This document shows positions 1 through 6,358 of a stretch of 10,604 nt of DNA, piece after piece (the stretch's first letter is position 1; every line of letters starts with the position of its first letter). The translations under genes and the position numbers were made by a program. The DNA is from Actinomycetota bacterium (GTDB lineage Bacteria; Actinomycetota; Thermoleophilia; Solirubrobacterales; Thermoleophilaceae). The DNA is taken from contig VAWV01000068.1 of assembly GCA_005883295.1 (NCBI GenBank), positions 1 through 10,604 on the forward strand, written 5' to 3'. The notes under the pieces were generated by a model. It was given only the letters and a program-made list of their open reading frames with translations, did no database searches and was not told where the DNA came from.

Positions 1-4
1 CGCA

Positions 5-946
5 TTGGTGGAGAGCGGCTACGTAGCGATCGTGTTGGATCGTCTCGCCAAGCAGGCGTCCGACGTCCTCGGCACGGAGCGGAGCAGCATCTTCGTCCGC
101 GACCGCAGCGATCCGAGGCAGACGATTCTCGCCGCGTCGAGCGGCATGGGTGACGAACTGGTCGGTAGCCGCGTGCCGGAGCGCGCCGAGCGGTTGGATT
201 CTCCCGTCAGCGCCGCGACGCCGTTTCACTGGGACGGTGTCGTTCGGGGTGCCCTTTCTGTTCGCAGCACCGTCCCGACGCGCTGCTTCACGCGGCGCGA
301 GCTCGACGTCCTCGCGACTCTTGGAGCCGTCGCCGGCGCAGCGGTTCGGCATGCGCACACGCGCAACGAGCTAGTGACCGACTCCTGCGGGACCGTGGGC
401 GATTTCGCCGAGATGATCAGCGAGCACGACCCCTATACCGCCGAGCACTCAGACCGGATCGTCGCCATCGCCTGCACCGTCGGGCGGGCACTCGAGGCCG
501 CGCGGCCCGAGCTAGCCGAGCTCAGGCTCGCGGCGCCGCTTCACGATGTCGGAAAGATCCGGGTGCCCGACTCCATCCTGGCGAAGCCAGGTCCCCTCAC
601 AGCGCGCGAGCGGGCCGTGATCAACCATCATCCCGAATGGGGCGCGGAGCTGCTTGCCTGCGTGCCGGGGCTCGAGGTCGTCGCCGGCATCGTTCGCTTC
701 CATCACGAACGCTGGGATGGGACCGGCTATCCGAACGGCCTGAGCGGCGAGCGCATTCCGCTCGCGAGCCGCATCATCGCGGCCTGCGATGCGTATCAGG
801 CAATGACGTCCGACCGCCCCTACCGGCGCGCCATGTCAGCCGAGCAGGCGATCTGCGAGCTCCGCGCCAACGCCGGTTCACAGTTCGACCCGCGCGTCGT
901 AGCGGAGCTCGAAGCAGCCGCCGATCGATCGGCGCTGGCCGCGTGA
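5..946 (+). CDS. GAF and HD-GYP domain protein, probable c-di-GMP phosphodiesterase (5' end may be cut)
   Basis: Probable signalling hydrolase that degrades cyclic di-GMP, with an N-terminal sensory domain. Counting from the TTG at 5, residues about 7-115 resemble a GAF domain (VLGTERSSIFVRD, then GALSV and FTRRELDVLATLGAVAGAAV), but the middle of the fold looks shorter than usual. Residues about 130-300 are an HD-GYP domain: HDPYTAEHSDR (141-151), the metal-binding HD with its lysine in LHDVGKI (179-185), FHHERWDGTGYPNG (232-245) containing the HHE and GYP motifs, DAYQAMTSDRPYR (262-274) and QFDPRVV (293-299). All catalytic signature residues are present, so an active enzyme is likely; the substrate is inferred from the family. 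The frame stays open to the window edge and the GAF starts almost at once, so the true start may lie upstream; TTG at 5 and GTG at 8 are only the first candidates here. It ends in TGA and is not obviously linked to its downstream neighbours, which are on the other strand. Confidence 0.85.
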   Translation: MVESGYVAIVLDRLAKQASDVLGTERSSIFVRDRSDPRQTILAASSGMGDELVGSRVPERAERLDSPVSAATPFHWDGVVRGALSVRSTVPTRCFTRRELDVLATLGAVAGAAVRHAHTRNELVTDSCGTVGDFAEMISEHDPYTAEHSDRIVAIACTVGRALEAARPELAELRLAAPLHDVGKIRVPDSILAKPGPLTARERAVINHHPEWGAELLACVPGLEVVAGIVRFHHERWDGTGYPNGLSGERIPLASRIIAACDAYQAMTSDRPYRRAMSAEQAICELRANAGSQFDPRVVAELEAAADRSALAA

Positions 947-1006
947 GGGGGCCGCTCTCTTCACGACTGCCCGCCGCTGGATGAGCGCGCCGTAACGACG
1001 TCGACG

Positions 1007-1046
1007 CGGGACCGACAGAAGCTCCCCGGGACCGACAGAAGTTCGC
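1007..1046. repeat. Two-copy 20-bp tandem repeat in the intergenic region
   Basis: The 15-base core CGGGACCGACAGAAG occurs at 1007-1021 and again, identical, at 1027-1041, giving a 20-base period; the trailing 5 bases of each unit differ partly. It lies in the 151-base gap between the HD-GYP stop and the 3' end of the tRNA, with no reading frame or RNA that explains it. On the minus strand it follows the tRNA-Ser by about 50 bases. Its role is unknown; it could be a protein-binding site pair or a remnant of a dispersed intergenic repeat. The rest of 947-1097 shows no convincing gene or T-tailed terminator. Confidence 0.6.
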
Positions 1047-1097
1047 GCTCTCACGCATCGCGGACACCCGTGGGCATCGAATGCTTGGCTGCTCGAG

Positions 1098-1187
1098 CGG
1101 AGGGGGTGGGATTCGAACCCACGAGGGACCGAGATGGCCCCTACCGGTTTTCAAGACCGGCGCATTCAACCGCTCTGCCACCCCTCC
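1098..1187 (-). tRNA. tRNA-Ser (anticodon UGA)
   Basis: Reading the minus strand from 1187, the acceptor 5' strand GGAGGGG pairs with CCCCTCC at 1099-1105. The discriminator base G (complement of 1098) is the usual one for serine. The anticodon stem is CCGGT/ACCGG (1156-1160 with 1144-1148) around loop CTTGAAA, giving anticodon TGA at 1153-1151, which reads UCA codons. A long variable arm, typical of class II tRNAs such as serine, lies around 1122-1143. The T arm is GTGGG-TTCGAAT-CCCAC. The 3' CCA is not encoded and must be added after transcription. The 90-base length fits tRNA-Ser. It begins 12 bases after the serS stop on the same strand. Confidence 0.97.
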
Positions 1188-1199
1188 AGTTAGACGAGG

Positions 1200-2447
1200 C
1201 TAGCTCTCGGCCGCGGCGATTTCCGCTGGCGCCCCGAAGCCGTGCAGTACGTCGGGCACCGCGATCGACCCGTCGTCGCGCTGGTGGTTCTCGGCAATGG
1301 CGATGATCGTGCGTCCGACGGCCACCGCGGTTCCATTCAGCGTGTGCAGGTGCCTGGGCGGCGCCTCCCGCTCCGGCCGGTAGCGGGCGCCGAGCCGGCG
1401 GGCCTGGTACTCGGTCGTGTTCGAGCAGGACGTGACCTCGCGGTAGCGATCCTGTCCCGGAAGCCACGCCTCCAGGTCGTACTTCTTCGCCGCCGACGCG
1501 CCGAGGTCGGACGCGGCGATGTTCACCACCCGGTAGGGGATCTCGAGCGCCGTGAAGATCCGCTCCTCGATCGCGAGCAGGCGCTCGTGCTCGGCCTCGG
1601 ACTCTTCGGGCTCCACGAACGAGAACATCTCGACCTTGTCGAACTGGTGCACCCTGAAGATCCCGCGCGTGTCCTTTCCGGCCGCGCCGGCCTCGCGGCG
1701 GAAGCATGTGGAGAACCCCGCGTAGCGGCGGGGCAACGCTTCGGCGTCCAGGATCTGGCCGCCGTGCAGCATCGCCAGGGCGACCTCGGACGTCCCTGAC
1801 AGGAACAAATCGTCCTGGGGGAGCTCGTAGATCTGCTGCTCGGTGTCGGGCAGGAAGCCGGTGCCGAACAGCGCCTCCTCGCGCACGAGCACGGGTGGAA
1901 CCACCGGCTCGAAGCCCTCCTCGGACAGCAGCTCGATCGCCCAGCGCACCAGCGCGAGCTCGATCAGCACGAGCGGGCCGCGCAGGTACGCGAACCGCGA
2001 CCCCGACAGCCTTGCGCCGGCCTCCATGTCCACCAGCCCGTCGAGCAGCTCGAGGTGGTCGCGGCCCGTCCGGCCGCCCTCCCCCACCTCGCGCAGCACC
2101 TCCTCGTCGTCCGGCGCCGAGTCGGCGGGGAGGTTGGGGAGCGACGCGATGAGCGCGTCGAGGCGCTGCTCGACTCCCTCCACGTCGCCCTGGAGCTGGT
2201 CGATCCGCGCCTTCACGGCGCGCATCTCCTCGATCTCCTCTGACGCGTCGGCACCCGACCGCTTGGCCTCGGCGATCGCCTCCCCCGCCTTGTTCTGCGC
2301 GGCCCGCTCGCCCTCCACCCGCGGCAGGAGCTCGCGGCGGCGCGCGTCGAGCTCGAGCAGCTCGTCGACGGCATCCGCCCGGCCACGGCGCGCGAGCGCG
2401 GCGCGAACCCGGTCGGGATCCTCGCGGACGAGCTTCAGGTCGAGCAC
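1200..2447 (-). CDS. serS: Seryl-tRNA synthetase
   Basis: Cytosolic class II aminoacyl-tRNA synthetase that activates serine with ATP and charges tRNA-Ser (also the first step toward selenocysteinyl-tRNA where present). The 415 residues match the usual bacterial length. The N terminus MLDLKLVREDPDRV is typical, followed by the tRNA-binding helical arm, a coiled coil at about residues 27-100. The catalytic core shows motif 1 around GFEPVVPPVLV (178-188), the serine-site GTSE (218-221), motif 2 starting at CFRREAGAAGKDTRG (248-262) and continuing to VEMF (272-275), and motif 3 GTAVAVGRTIIAIAENHQ (372-389). The start is GTG; an obvious Shine-Dalgarno is not visible just upstream, but the N terminus aligns well with the family. 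The cytochrome c gene ends 15 bases upstream and tRNA-Ser(UGA) starts 12 bases downstream on the same strand, so all three may share a transcript. Confidence 0.97.
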   Translation of the reverse strand: MLDLKLVREDPDRVRAALARRGRADAVDELLELDARRRELLPRVEGERAAQNKAGEAIAEAKRSGADASEEIEEMRAVKARIDQLQGDVEGVEQRLDALIASLPNLPADSAPDDEEVLREVGEGGRTGRDHLELLDGLVDMEAGARLSGSRFAYLRGPLVLIELALVRWAIELLSEEGFEPVVPPVLVREEALFGTGFLPDTEQQIYELPQDDLFLSGTSEVALAMLHGGQILDAEALPRRYAGFSTCFRREAGAAGKDTRGIFRVHQFDKVEMFSFVEPEESEAEHERLLAIEERIFTALEIPYRVVNIAASDLGASAAKKYDLEAWLPGQDRYREVTSCSNTTEYQARRLGARYRPEREAPPRHLHTLNGTAVAVGRTIIAIAENHQRDDGSIAVPDVLHGFGAPAEIAAAES

Positions 2448-2462
2448 GGGAAGCCGCGGCGG

Positions 2463-2885
2463 CTACTTGCGGCCGGAGCCGCCGCTCGGCCTCGTACCGC
2501 CCGTCGAGGGCGCTTTCTGGCCCGCGTAGCGCTCCACGAACAGCGCCACGTCCTGCGCGTCCCGCCCGACCACCACGTTGGCCGGCATGATCGCGCCGGA
2601 GAACCCCCCGTTCCGGATGGCGAACAGCACGTCGTCACGGTTCTCCTTGCGGATGTTGAAGTTGGGGCCGTCCGTCCGCTCGGAACCTCCAACCTTGCCC
2701 GCTGGCCGCGAGCCCCGCGCGTTGGCCGCGTCGAGCGTGTGACATCCGGAGCAGCGCTCGTAGAAGAGCTCGGCGCCGTGGTGCAGTGCGGCGTCCTGCT
2801 TTGGCACCTCGATCTTCCCCTGCCCGCATCCCGCCAGGCCCATCACGGCGGCGGCGCAAGCGAGTGCTGCGGCGGCCCGAGGCAT
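2463..2885 (-). CDS. Lipid-anchored class I cytochrome c
   Basis: Small electron carrier expected on the outer face of the cytoplasmic membrane. The 140-residue protein from ATG at 2885 starts with a lipoprotein signal peptide, MPRAAAALACAAAVMGLAGC, whose lipobox LAGC places the lipidated cysteine at residue 20. The heme c attachment site CSGCH is at 45-49 and the likely sixth ligand is Met100 in GAIMPAN, with a final helix DVALFVERYAG (112-122) usual for class I cytochromes. The tail (123-140) is Gly/Ser/Pro-rich with basic residues. A longer frame opens upstream at 3026, but it would put 47 unlike residues before the signal peptide, so I chose the internal ATG. It lies directly ahead of serS and close to, but divergent from, the nuo operon. 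The redox partner is not shown by the sequence; a terminal oxidase or cytochrome bc complex is the usual partner of such proteins. Confidence 0.88.
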   Translation of the reverse strand: MPRAAAALACAAAVMGLAGCGQGKIEVPKQDAALHHGAELFYERCSGCHTLDAANARGSRPAGKVGGSERTDGPNFNIRKENRDDVLFAIRNGGFSGAIMPANVVVGRDAQDVALFVERYAGQKAPSTGGTRPSGGSGRK

Positions 2886-2963
2886 GGCGCGGCATGTTAT
2901 CCCGGGCTGTCCGGGCCTTCGACGTAACAGCAGGAAACGTGGCGAGGGGGACGAATCCGTTGA

Positions 2964-2980
2964 AGCCCCGGCGCCGGGCT
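2964..2980. other. GC-rich hairpin in the gap upstream of the cytochrome c gene
   Basis: AGCCC (2964-2968) can pair with GGGCT (2976-2980), and the overlapping 12-mer CCCGGCGCCGGG (2967-2978) is a perfect palindrome. It lies in the 201-base non-coding gap between the cytochrome c start (2885) and the end of the membrane-protein gene (3087). No T-run follows on either strand, so it is not a standard intrinsic terminator. A second small hairpin, CCCGG/CCGGG with a 5-base loop, lies at 2901-2915 just ahead of the cytochrome c start. Either could be chance in DNA this rich in G and C. Confidence 0.3.
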
Positions 2981-3086
2981 GGGCGGTCGATCCGCAGCAT
3001 TGACGCTTTACGGCGGCCGTCCTCATCGGCGGCGATCAGACCCGGCGTCGGGGCGCCTCTCCCCTTAAGCCCCTCCGCCGGGCAGC

Positions 3087-3515
3087 TCAGCTCCCCGTGG
3101 CGATCGCCCGCAGGCCGAGCGTGACGATCAGGATGGCCCCGATCGTCATCACCCCGATCTCGCGGAGCACGATCCTGCGCGCGAGCAGGACCTGCTCCCG
3201 GCGCTCCAGCGCCTCCACGTCGCCCACCTCGGCGACCGTGGCCGACGCTACCGTAATGCGCGCGCCCTCGCTGAAGAGCGACACGACGAGCGGGCTGATC
3301 CCGTAGACGTAGTGGATCGCGGCGACGTGCTTCCCCTGCGCGGCGAGGATCAGCCCAACCACGGCCTCGGCGACGACGATCACCTGCGCCGCGCGCAGCA
3401 GGTACCAGAAGATCGTCGACGGGCTCTGCCTCCTCCAGGCCATCGCGCCCCATGCGCCGGCGAGGGCGCTCGAGGCCAGTACGGCGATGCCCAGGACCTC
3501 GTGGATCCCTCTCAA
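3087..3515 (-). CDS. Four-helix membrane protein of unknown function
   Basis: I do not recognise the family. From the TTG at 3515 the product is 142 residues with four hydrophobic stretches at about 5-25, 36-59, 65-83 and 118-138. A charged stretch with coiled-coil character (VEALERREQVLLARR) lies between helices three and four and is probably cytoplasmic. Helix three begins AAIHYVYGISPLVV, with a histidine and tyrosines near the membrane face; I see no CxxCH or other clear cofactor motif. The start is uncertain: TTG codons lie at 3542, 3518 and 3515. I prefer 3515 because GAAAGGG at 3522-3528 sits about 6 bases ahead of it, a reasonable ribosome binding site; the start at 3542 would overlap the promoter region. 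It is divergent from nuoA and upstream of the cytochrome c gene on the same strand, so a role in respiration is possible but only by association. Confidence 0.7.
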   Translation of the reverse strand: MRGIHEVLGIAVLASSALAGAWGAMAWRRQSPSTIFWYLLRAAQVIVVAEAVVGLILAAQGKHVAAIHYVYGISPLVVSLFSEGARITVASATVAEVGDVEALERREQVLLARRIVLREIGVMTIGAILIVTLGLRAIATGS

Positions 3516-3542
3516 CAAGCGCCCTTTCGCACTATGTAGCAA

Positions 3543-3565
3543 CTTGTCACAAGCGGGTATATAAA
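3543..3565. promoter_or_regulatory. Divergent promoter region: palindrome plus TATATAAA box ahead of nuoA
   Basis: This is a short AT-rich island in GC-rich DNA between two divergent genes. CTTGTCACAAG (3543-3553) is a perfect inverted repeat with 5-base arms around one central base. TATATAAA (3558-3565) fits a -10 element; TATATA is self-complementary and could serve both directions. On the plus strand a start site near 3570 would leave only about 7 bases before the nuoA ATG at 3577, which has no Shine-Dalgarno, so the nuo message may be leaderless or nearly so. On the minus strand a start near 3551 would give a leader of about 36 bases including the GAAAGGG site. TTGTCA at 3544 is only 8 bases from the -10 box, so it is not a normal -35; the palindrome could instead be an operator. 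Confidence 0.5.
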
Positions 3566-3576
3566 CCGGCGCCTCG

Positions 3577-3933
3577 ATGCTGAAGAGCTACCTGCCCGCC
3601 CTGGTCTTCATCGCGCTCGGCTCGGGCGTCGGCGGCCTCTTCACCTACCTGAACAGGGTGCTCGGTCCGCGCCGGCCGAGCAAGGTAAAGGAGGAGCCGT
3701 ACGAGTGCGGCCTCCCCTCGGAGGTCACCTCCAGCTTCCGCTTCGGGATCAGCTTCTACCTGATCGCGATGCTCTTCATCCTGTTCGACATCGAGGTGAT
3801 CTTCCTCTACCCCGTGGCCGTGGGGCTGCGGGCGTTCGGGACGTTCGCGCTCGCGGAGACGATCGTGTTCATCGTGCTGCTGTTCGTGGCGTTCGTCTTC
3901 GTCTGGCGGAGGGGTGCGCTCGAGTGGAAGTGA
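3577..3933 (+). CDS. nuoA: NADH-quinone oxidoreductase subunit A
   Basis: Membrane-arm subunit of respiratory complex I, placed next to the quinone channel where NuoA, NuoH and the NuoB/NuoD module meet. The 118 residues are the normal length. Three transmembrane helices are visible at about 5-25, 58-80 and 90-110. Family hallmarks are the loop motif YECGLPSE (42-49), containing the conserved cysteine of the mobile TMH1-2 loop, and FDIEVIFLYP (70-79) with its conserved acidic residues in helix two. The ATG lies 11 bases after the TATATAAA box and has no Shine-Dalgarno. It is the first gene of the nuo operon, and its end overlaps nuoB by 10 bases if nuoB starts at 3924. Confidence 0.96.
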   Translation: MLKSYLPALVFIALGSGVGGLFTYLNRVLGPRRPSKVKEEPYECGLPSEVTSSFRFGISFYLIAMLFILFDIEVIFLYPVAVGLRAFGTFALAETIVFIVLLFVAFVFVWRRGALEWK

Positions 3934-4547
3934 CGCGCCAGCGCATCGATGGGGGCGGCGACCTGAGGATCCGGCAGCTGCGCGCGCGGCAGATGCTCCG
4001 CGGCGAGCTGGAGGGCGCCGACCTCGAGCAATACCTGCAGGAGCGGGTCGGCCTCACGACGCTCGAGAGGGCGCAGAACTGGGCACGGGCCAACGCGCCG
4101 TGGCCGCTCACCTTCGGGCTCGCATGCTGCGCGATCGAGATGATCAGCGTGGTCGGATCGCCGCGGATGGACGCCGCCCGCTTCGGCGCCGAGGTCTTCC
4201 GGGCCTCCCCGCGCCAGGCGGACATGATCATCCTGTCGGGCCGAGTCTCGGTCAAGATGGCGCCGATCATCCGCCGTATCTACGACCAGATGCTCGAGCC
4301 CAAGTGGGTGATCTCGATGGGCGCCTGCGCGTCGAGCGCCGGGATGTTCAACAACTACGCGGTCGTCCAGGGCGCCGACAAGTTCATGCCGGTGGACGTG
4401 TACATCCCGGGCTGCCCGCCCCGGCCGGAGGCGCTCATGTACGGGATCATCAAGCTGCAGAACAAGATCAAGGGGCAGCCCGACCTCGGCTGGCGGGAGC
4501 GCTACCGGGCAGAGGGCACAGAGGAACAGGGCACCGAGCTTGCCTGA
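3924..4547 (+). CDS. nuoB: NADH-quinone oxidoreductase subunit B (cluster N2 subunit)
   Basis: Subunit of the connecting module that carries the terminal 4Fe-4S cluster N2, which passes electrons to quinone at the NuoB/NuoD interface. In the 207-residue product the four N2 ligands are visible: adjacent C68 and C69 in GLACCAIEM, C135 in MGACASSAGMFNNY, and C164 in YIPGCPPRPEAL. The 40-residue N-terminal leader is charged and variable. The frame is open far upstream inside nuoA, so the start must be chosen: GTG at 3924 has GGAGG at 3908-3912 about 11 bases ahead, while GTG at 3930 would form a 4-base GTGA overlap with the nuoA stop but sits far from that site. I chose 3924; either is possible. 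Translation is probably coupled to nuoA. Confidence 0.95.
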   Translation: MEVTRQRIDGGGDLRIRQLRARQMLRGELEGADLEQYLQERVGLTTLERAQNWARANAPWPLTFGLACCAIEMISVVGSPRMDAARFGAEVFRASPRQADMIILSGRVSVKMAPIIRRIYDQMLEPKWVISMGACASSAGMFNNYAVVQGADKFMPVDVYIPGCPPRPEALMYGIIKLQNKIKGQPDLGWRERYRAEGTEEQGTELA

Positions 4548-5061
4548 CGCCACCGGTCTGGAATTGATCGCCGCCGAGGTGCGCGACCGCTTCGGCGACG
4601 GCGCGGTGACCGGCACGCACTACTTCCGGGACGAGGCCACCCTCGAGCTCGCGCCGCCAGCGGTGCACGACGTGCTGGCCCACCTGCGCGACGACGCCGA
4701 TCAGCCGTTCGAGCTCCTGATGAGTCTCCACGGCTGCGATTACTTCCCGCAGGAGCCGCGTCTGGGCGTCCACTACCAGCTCCTCTCGCTGGAGCGGACC
4801 GACCGGCTGGGCGTGAAGACGCGGGTGGGCGTGGAGGACCCGAACATCCAGTCGGTGGTGGACCTGTTCCCCGGCGCCGACTTCCAGGAGCGCGAGGCCT
4901 ACGACATGTTCGGCGTGGTCTTCGACGGCCACCCGGACCCCCGCCGGATCCTCATGCCCGAGGACTACCAGGGCTTCCCCCAGCGGCGCGACTTCCCGAT
5001 GGGCGGCGAGCCCGTCCTCTTCACTTTCAACGAGCACGAGGTCCCGCGCTGGTATGAGTGA
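4540..5061 (+). CDS. nuoC: NADH-quinone oxidoreductase subunit C
   Basis: Peripheral-arm subunit of complex I (30-kDa subunit family) that binds NuoD and NuoB and carries no cofactor. The 173-residue product has the family signature in its C-terminal half: EREAYDMFGVVFDGHPD (about 117-133), followed by RRILMPEDYQGFPQRRDFPM. NuoC and NuoD are separate genes here, unlike the fused NuoCD of Escherichia coli. The start is TTG at 4540, overlapping the nuoB stop by 8 bases; GAGG and AGG stretches upstream (4521-4530) offer only a weak ribosome binding site, so translation is probably coupled to nuoB. Confidence 0.95.
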   Translation: MPDATGLELIAAEVRDRFGDGAVTGTHYFRDEATLELAPPAVHDVLAHLRDDADQPFELLMSLHGCDYFPQEPRLGVHYQLLSLERTDRLGVKTRVGVEDPNIQSVVDLFPGADFQEREAYDMFGVVFDGHPDPRRILMPEDYQGFPQRRDFPMGGEPVLFTFNEHEVPRWYE

Positions 5062-6358
5062 CGAGGCGCCCGCGACGGGGGTGGAGGGCGAGCGCCCGCT
5101 AGACGTTCCCTACCGCGAAAGGGAGCGCTCGGTCACGCTCGAGCGGATGCCGGCGCCGGGCGCCCCGGTGTACGGCACGGCGGTGGAGCCCGAGACCGAG
5201 CTCTTCACGATCAACATGGGGCCGCACCACCCGGCCACCCACGGGGTGCTGCGGCTGCTGCTCACGCTCGAGGGCGAGGTGGTGCGCTCGATCACGCCGA
5301 TCATCGGCTACGTCCACACCGGAATTGAGAAGAGCTGCGAGGACCAGCAGTACTGGAAGGTCATCCCGTTCGTGGAGCGGATGGACTACCTCTCGTACTA
5401 CTTCAACGCGCAGGTCTTCTGCATGGCGGTGGAGCGCATGCTGGACGAGGAGGTCCCGCCCCGCGCCCAGTACCTGCGCGTGATCCACATGGAGCTGGGG
5501 CGCATCGCCAGCCATCTGTTCTGGCTCGGCACCTCGGCCCTCGACCTGGGCGCCATCTCGATGCTCTGGTACGCCCTGCGCGACCGGGAGAAGATCCTCG
5601 ACCTCTTCGAGATGTCCGGTGGGCAGCGCCTGCATACGCGCTACATCCAGGTGGGTGGGGTGATCGAGGACCTCCCGCCGGGCTTCGACCGCAAGTGCCG
5701 CGAGTTCCTGGCGGAGATGCCGTCGCGCATCGACCAGTACGAGGCGATCCTGAATCGCAACGAGATCCTGCTCCAGCGGCTGCGCAACGTGGGCGAGGTG
5801 CCGCTCGACACGCTCCTCGGCCTGGGGGTGACCGGTCCGCTCCTGCGCGCGGCCGGGCATCCGTGGGATCTGCGCAAGGCAATGCCCTACTCGTCGTACG
5901 ACCACTTCGACTTCAAGGTCCCGATCGGGACGAGGGGCGACCACTACGACCGCTACCGGGTCCGCATGGCCGAGATGCGCGAGTCCGTGAAGATCGTCGA
6001 GCAGGCGCTGGACGGGCTGCCCGAGGGTCCCTACATCACGGACAACCGCAAGGTCGCGCTACCGCCGCGGCACGAGCTCGCCACCAGCATGGAGGCGCTC
6101 ATCCACCACTTCAAGCTCGTGACCGAGGGCTTCCGCGTGCCGCCCGGCGAGACGTACGCGGCGATCGAGTCGCCGCGCGGGGAGCTCGGCTGCTTCGTGT
6201 TGGCCGACGGGTCCGCGAAGCCGGCCCGGGTGCACATGCGCGACCCCTCGTTCGTGAACCTGCAGTCGCTCCGGCACATGGCCGAGGGCCGGCTGATCGC
6301 CGACCTGATCGCGGGCATAGCGATGCTGGACCCGATCCTCGGAGGGATCGACCGGTGA
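5054..6358 (+). CDS. nuoD: NADH-quinone oxidoreductase subunit D
   Basis: The 49-kDa-type subunit that forms the quinone head-group site together with NuoB. It is 434 residues long, with about 50 extra charged and proline-containing residues before the conserved core. Family motifs: GPHHPATHGVLRL (56-68), GYVHTGIEK (85-93), MDYLSYYFNAQ (110-120), and near the C terminus ESPRGELGCFV, DPSFVNLQ and ILGGIDR. The histidine of THG (63) and tyrosine of DYLS (112) match, by family alignment from memory, the residues that contact quinone. The hydrogenase-type NiFe cysteines are absent, as expected for complex I. ATG at 5054 overlaps the nuoC stop by 8 bases. Confidence 0.97.
   Translation: MSDEAPATGVEGERPLDVPYRERERSVTLERMPAPGAPVYGTAVEPETELFTINMGPHHPATHGVLRLLLTLEGEVVRSITPIIGYVHTGIEKSCEDQQYWKVIPFVERMDYLSYYFNAQVFCMAVERMLDEEVPPRAQYLRVIHMELGRIASHLFWLGTSALDLGAISMLWYALRDREKILDLFEMSGGQRLHTRYIQVGGVIEDLPPGFDRKCREFLAEMPSRIDQYEAILNRNEILLQRLRNVGEVPLDTLLGLGVTGPLLRAAGHPWDLRKAMPYSSYDHFDFKVPIGTRGDHYDRYRVRMAEMRESVKIVEQALDGLPEGPYITDNRKVALPPRHELATSMEALIHHFKLVTEGFRVPPGETYAAIESPRGELGCFVLADGSAKPARVHMRDPSFVNLQSLRHMAEGRLIADLIAGIAMLDPILGGIDR

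Noticed and set aside
774..1181. Minus-strand frame starting MAERLNAPVLKTG
   Set aside because: Its start is the tRNA-Ser gene read as protein, a well-known spurious product; the rest is antisense to the HD-GYP gene end.
1843..2529. Plus-strand Ser/Arg-rich frame over serS
   Set aside because: Antisense shadow of serS with low-complexity composition and no recognisable domain.
2886..3026. 47-codon upstream extension of the cytochrome c frame
   Set aside because: It would bury the lipoprotein signal peptide inside the protein; the ATG at 2885 gives a normal signal peptide.
3544..3563. TTGTCA and TATATA as a -35/-10 pair for nuoA
   Set aside because: The spacer would be only 8 bases, far from the usual 16-18, so TTGTCA is better explained as part of the palindrome.
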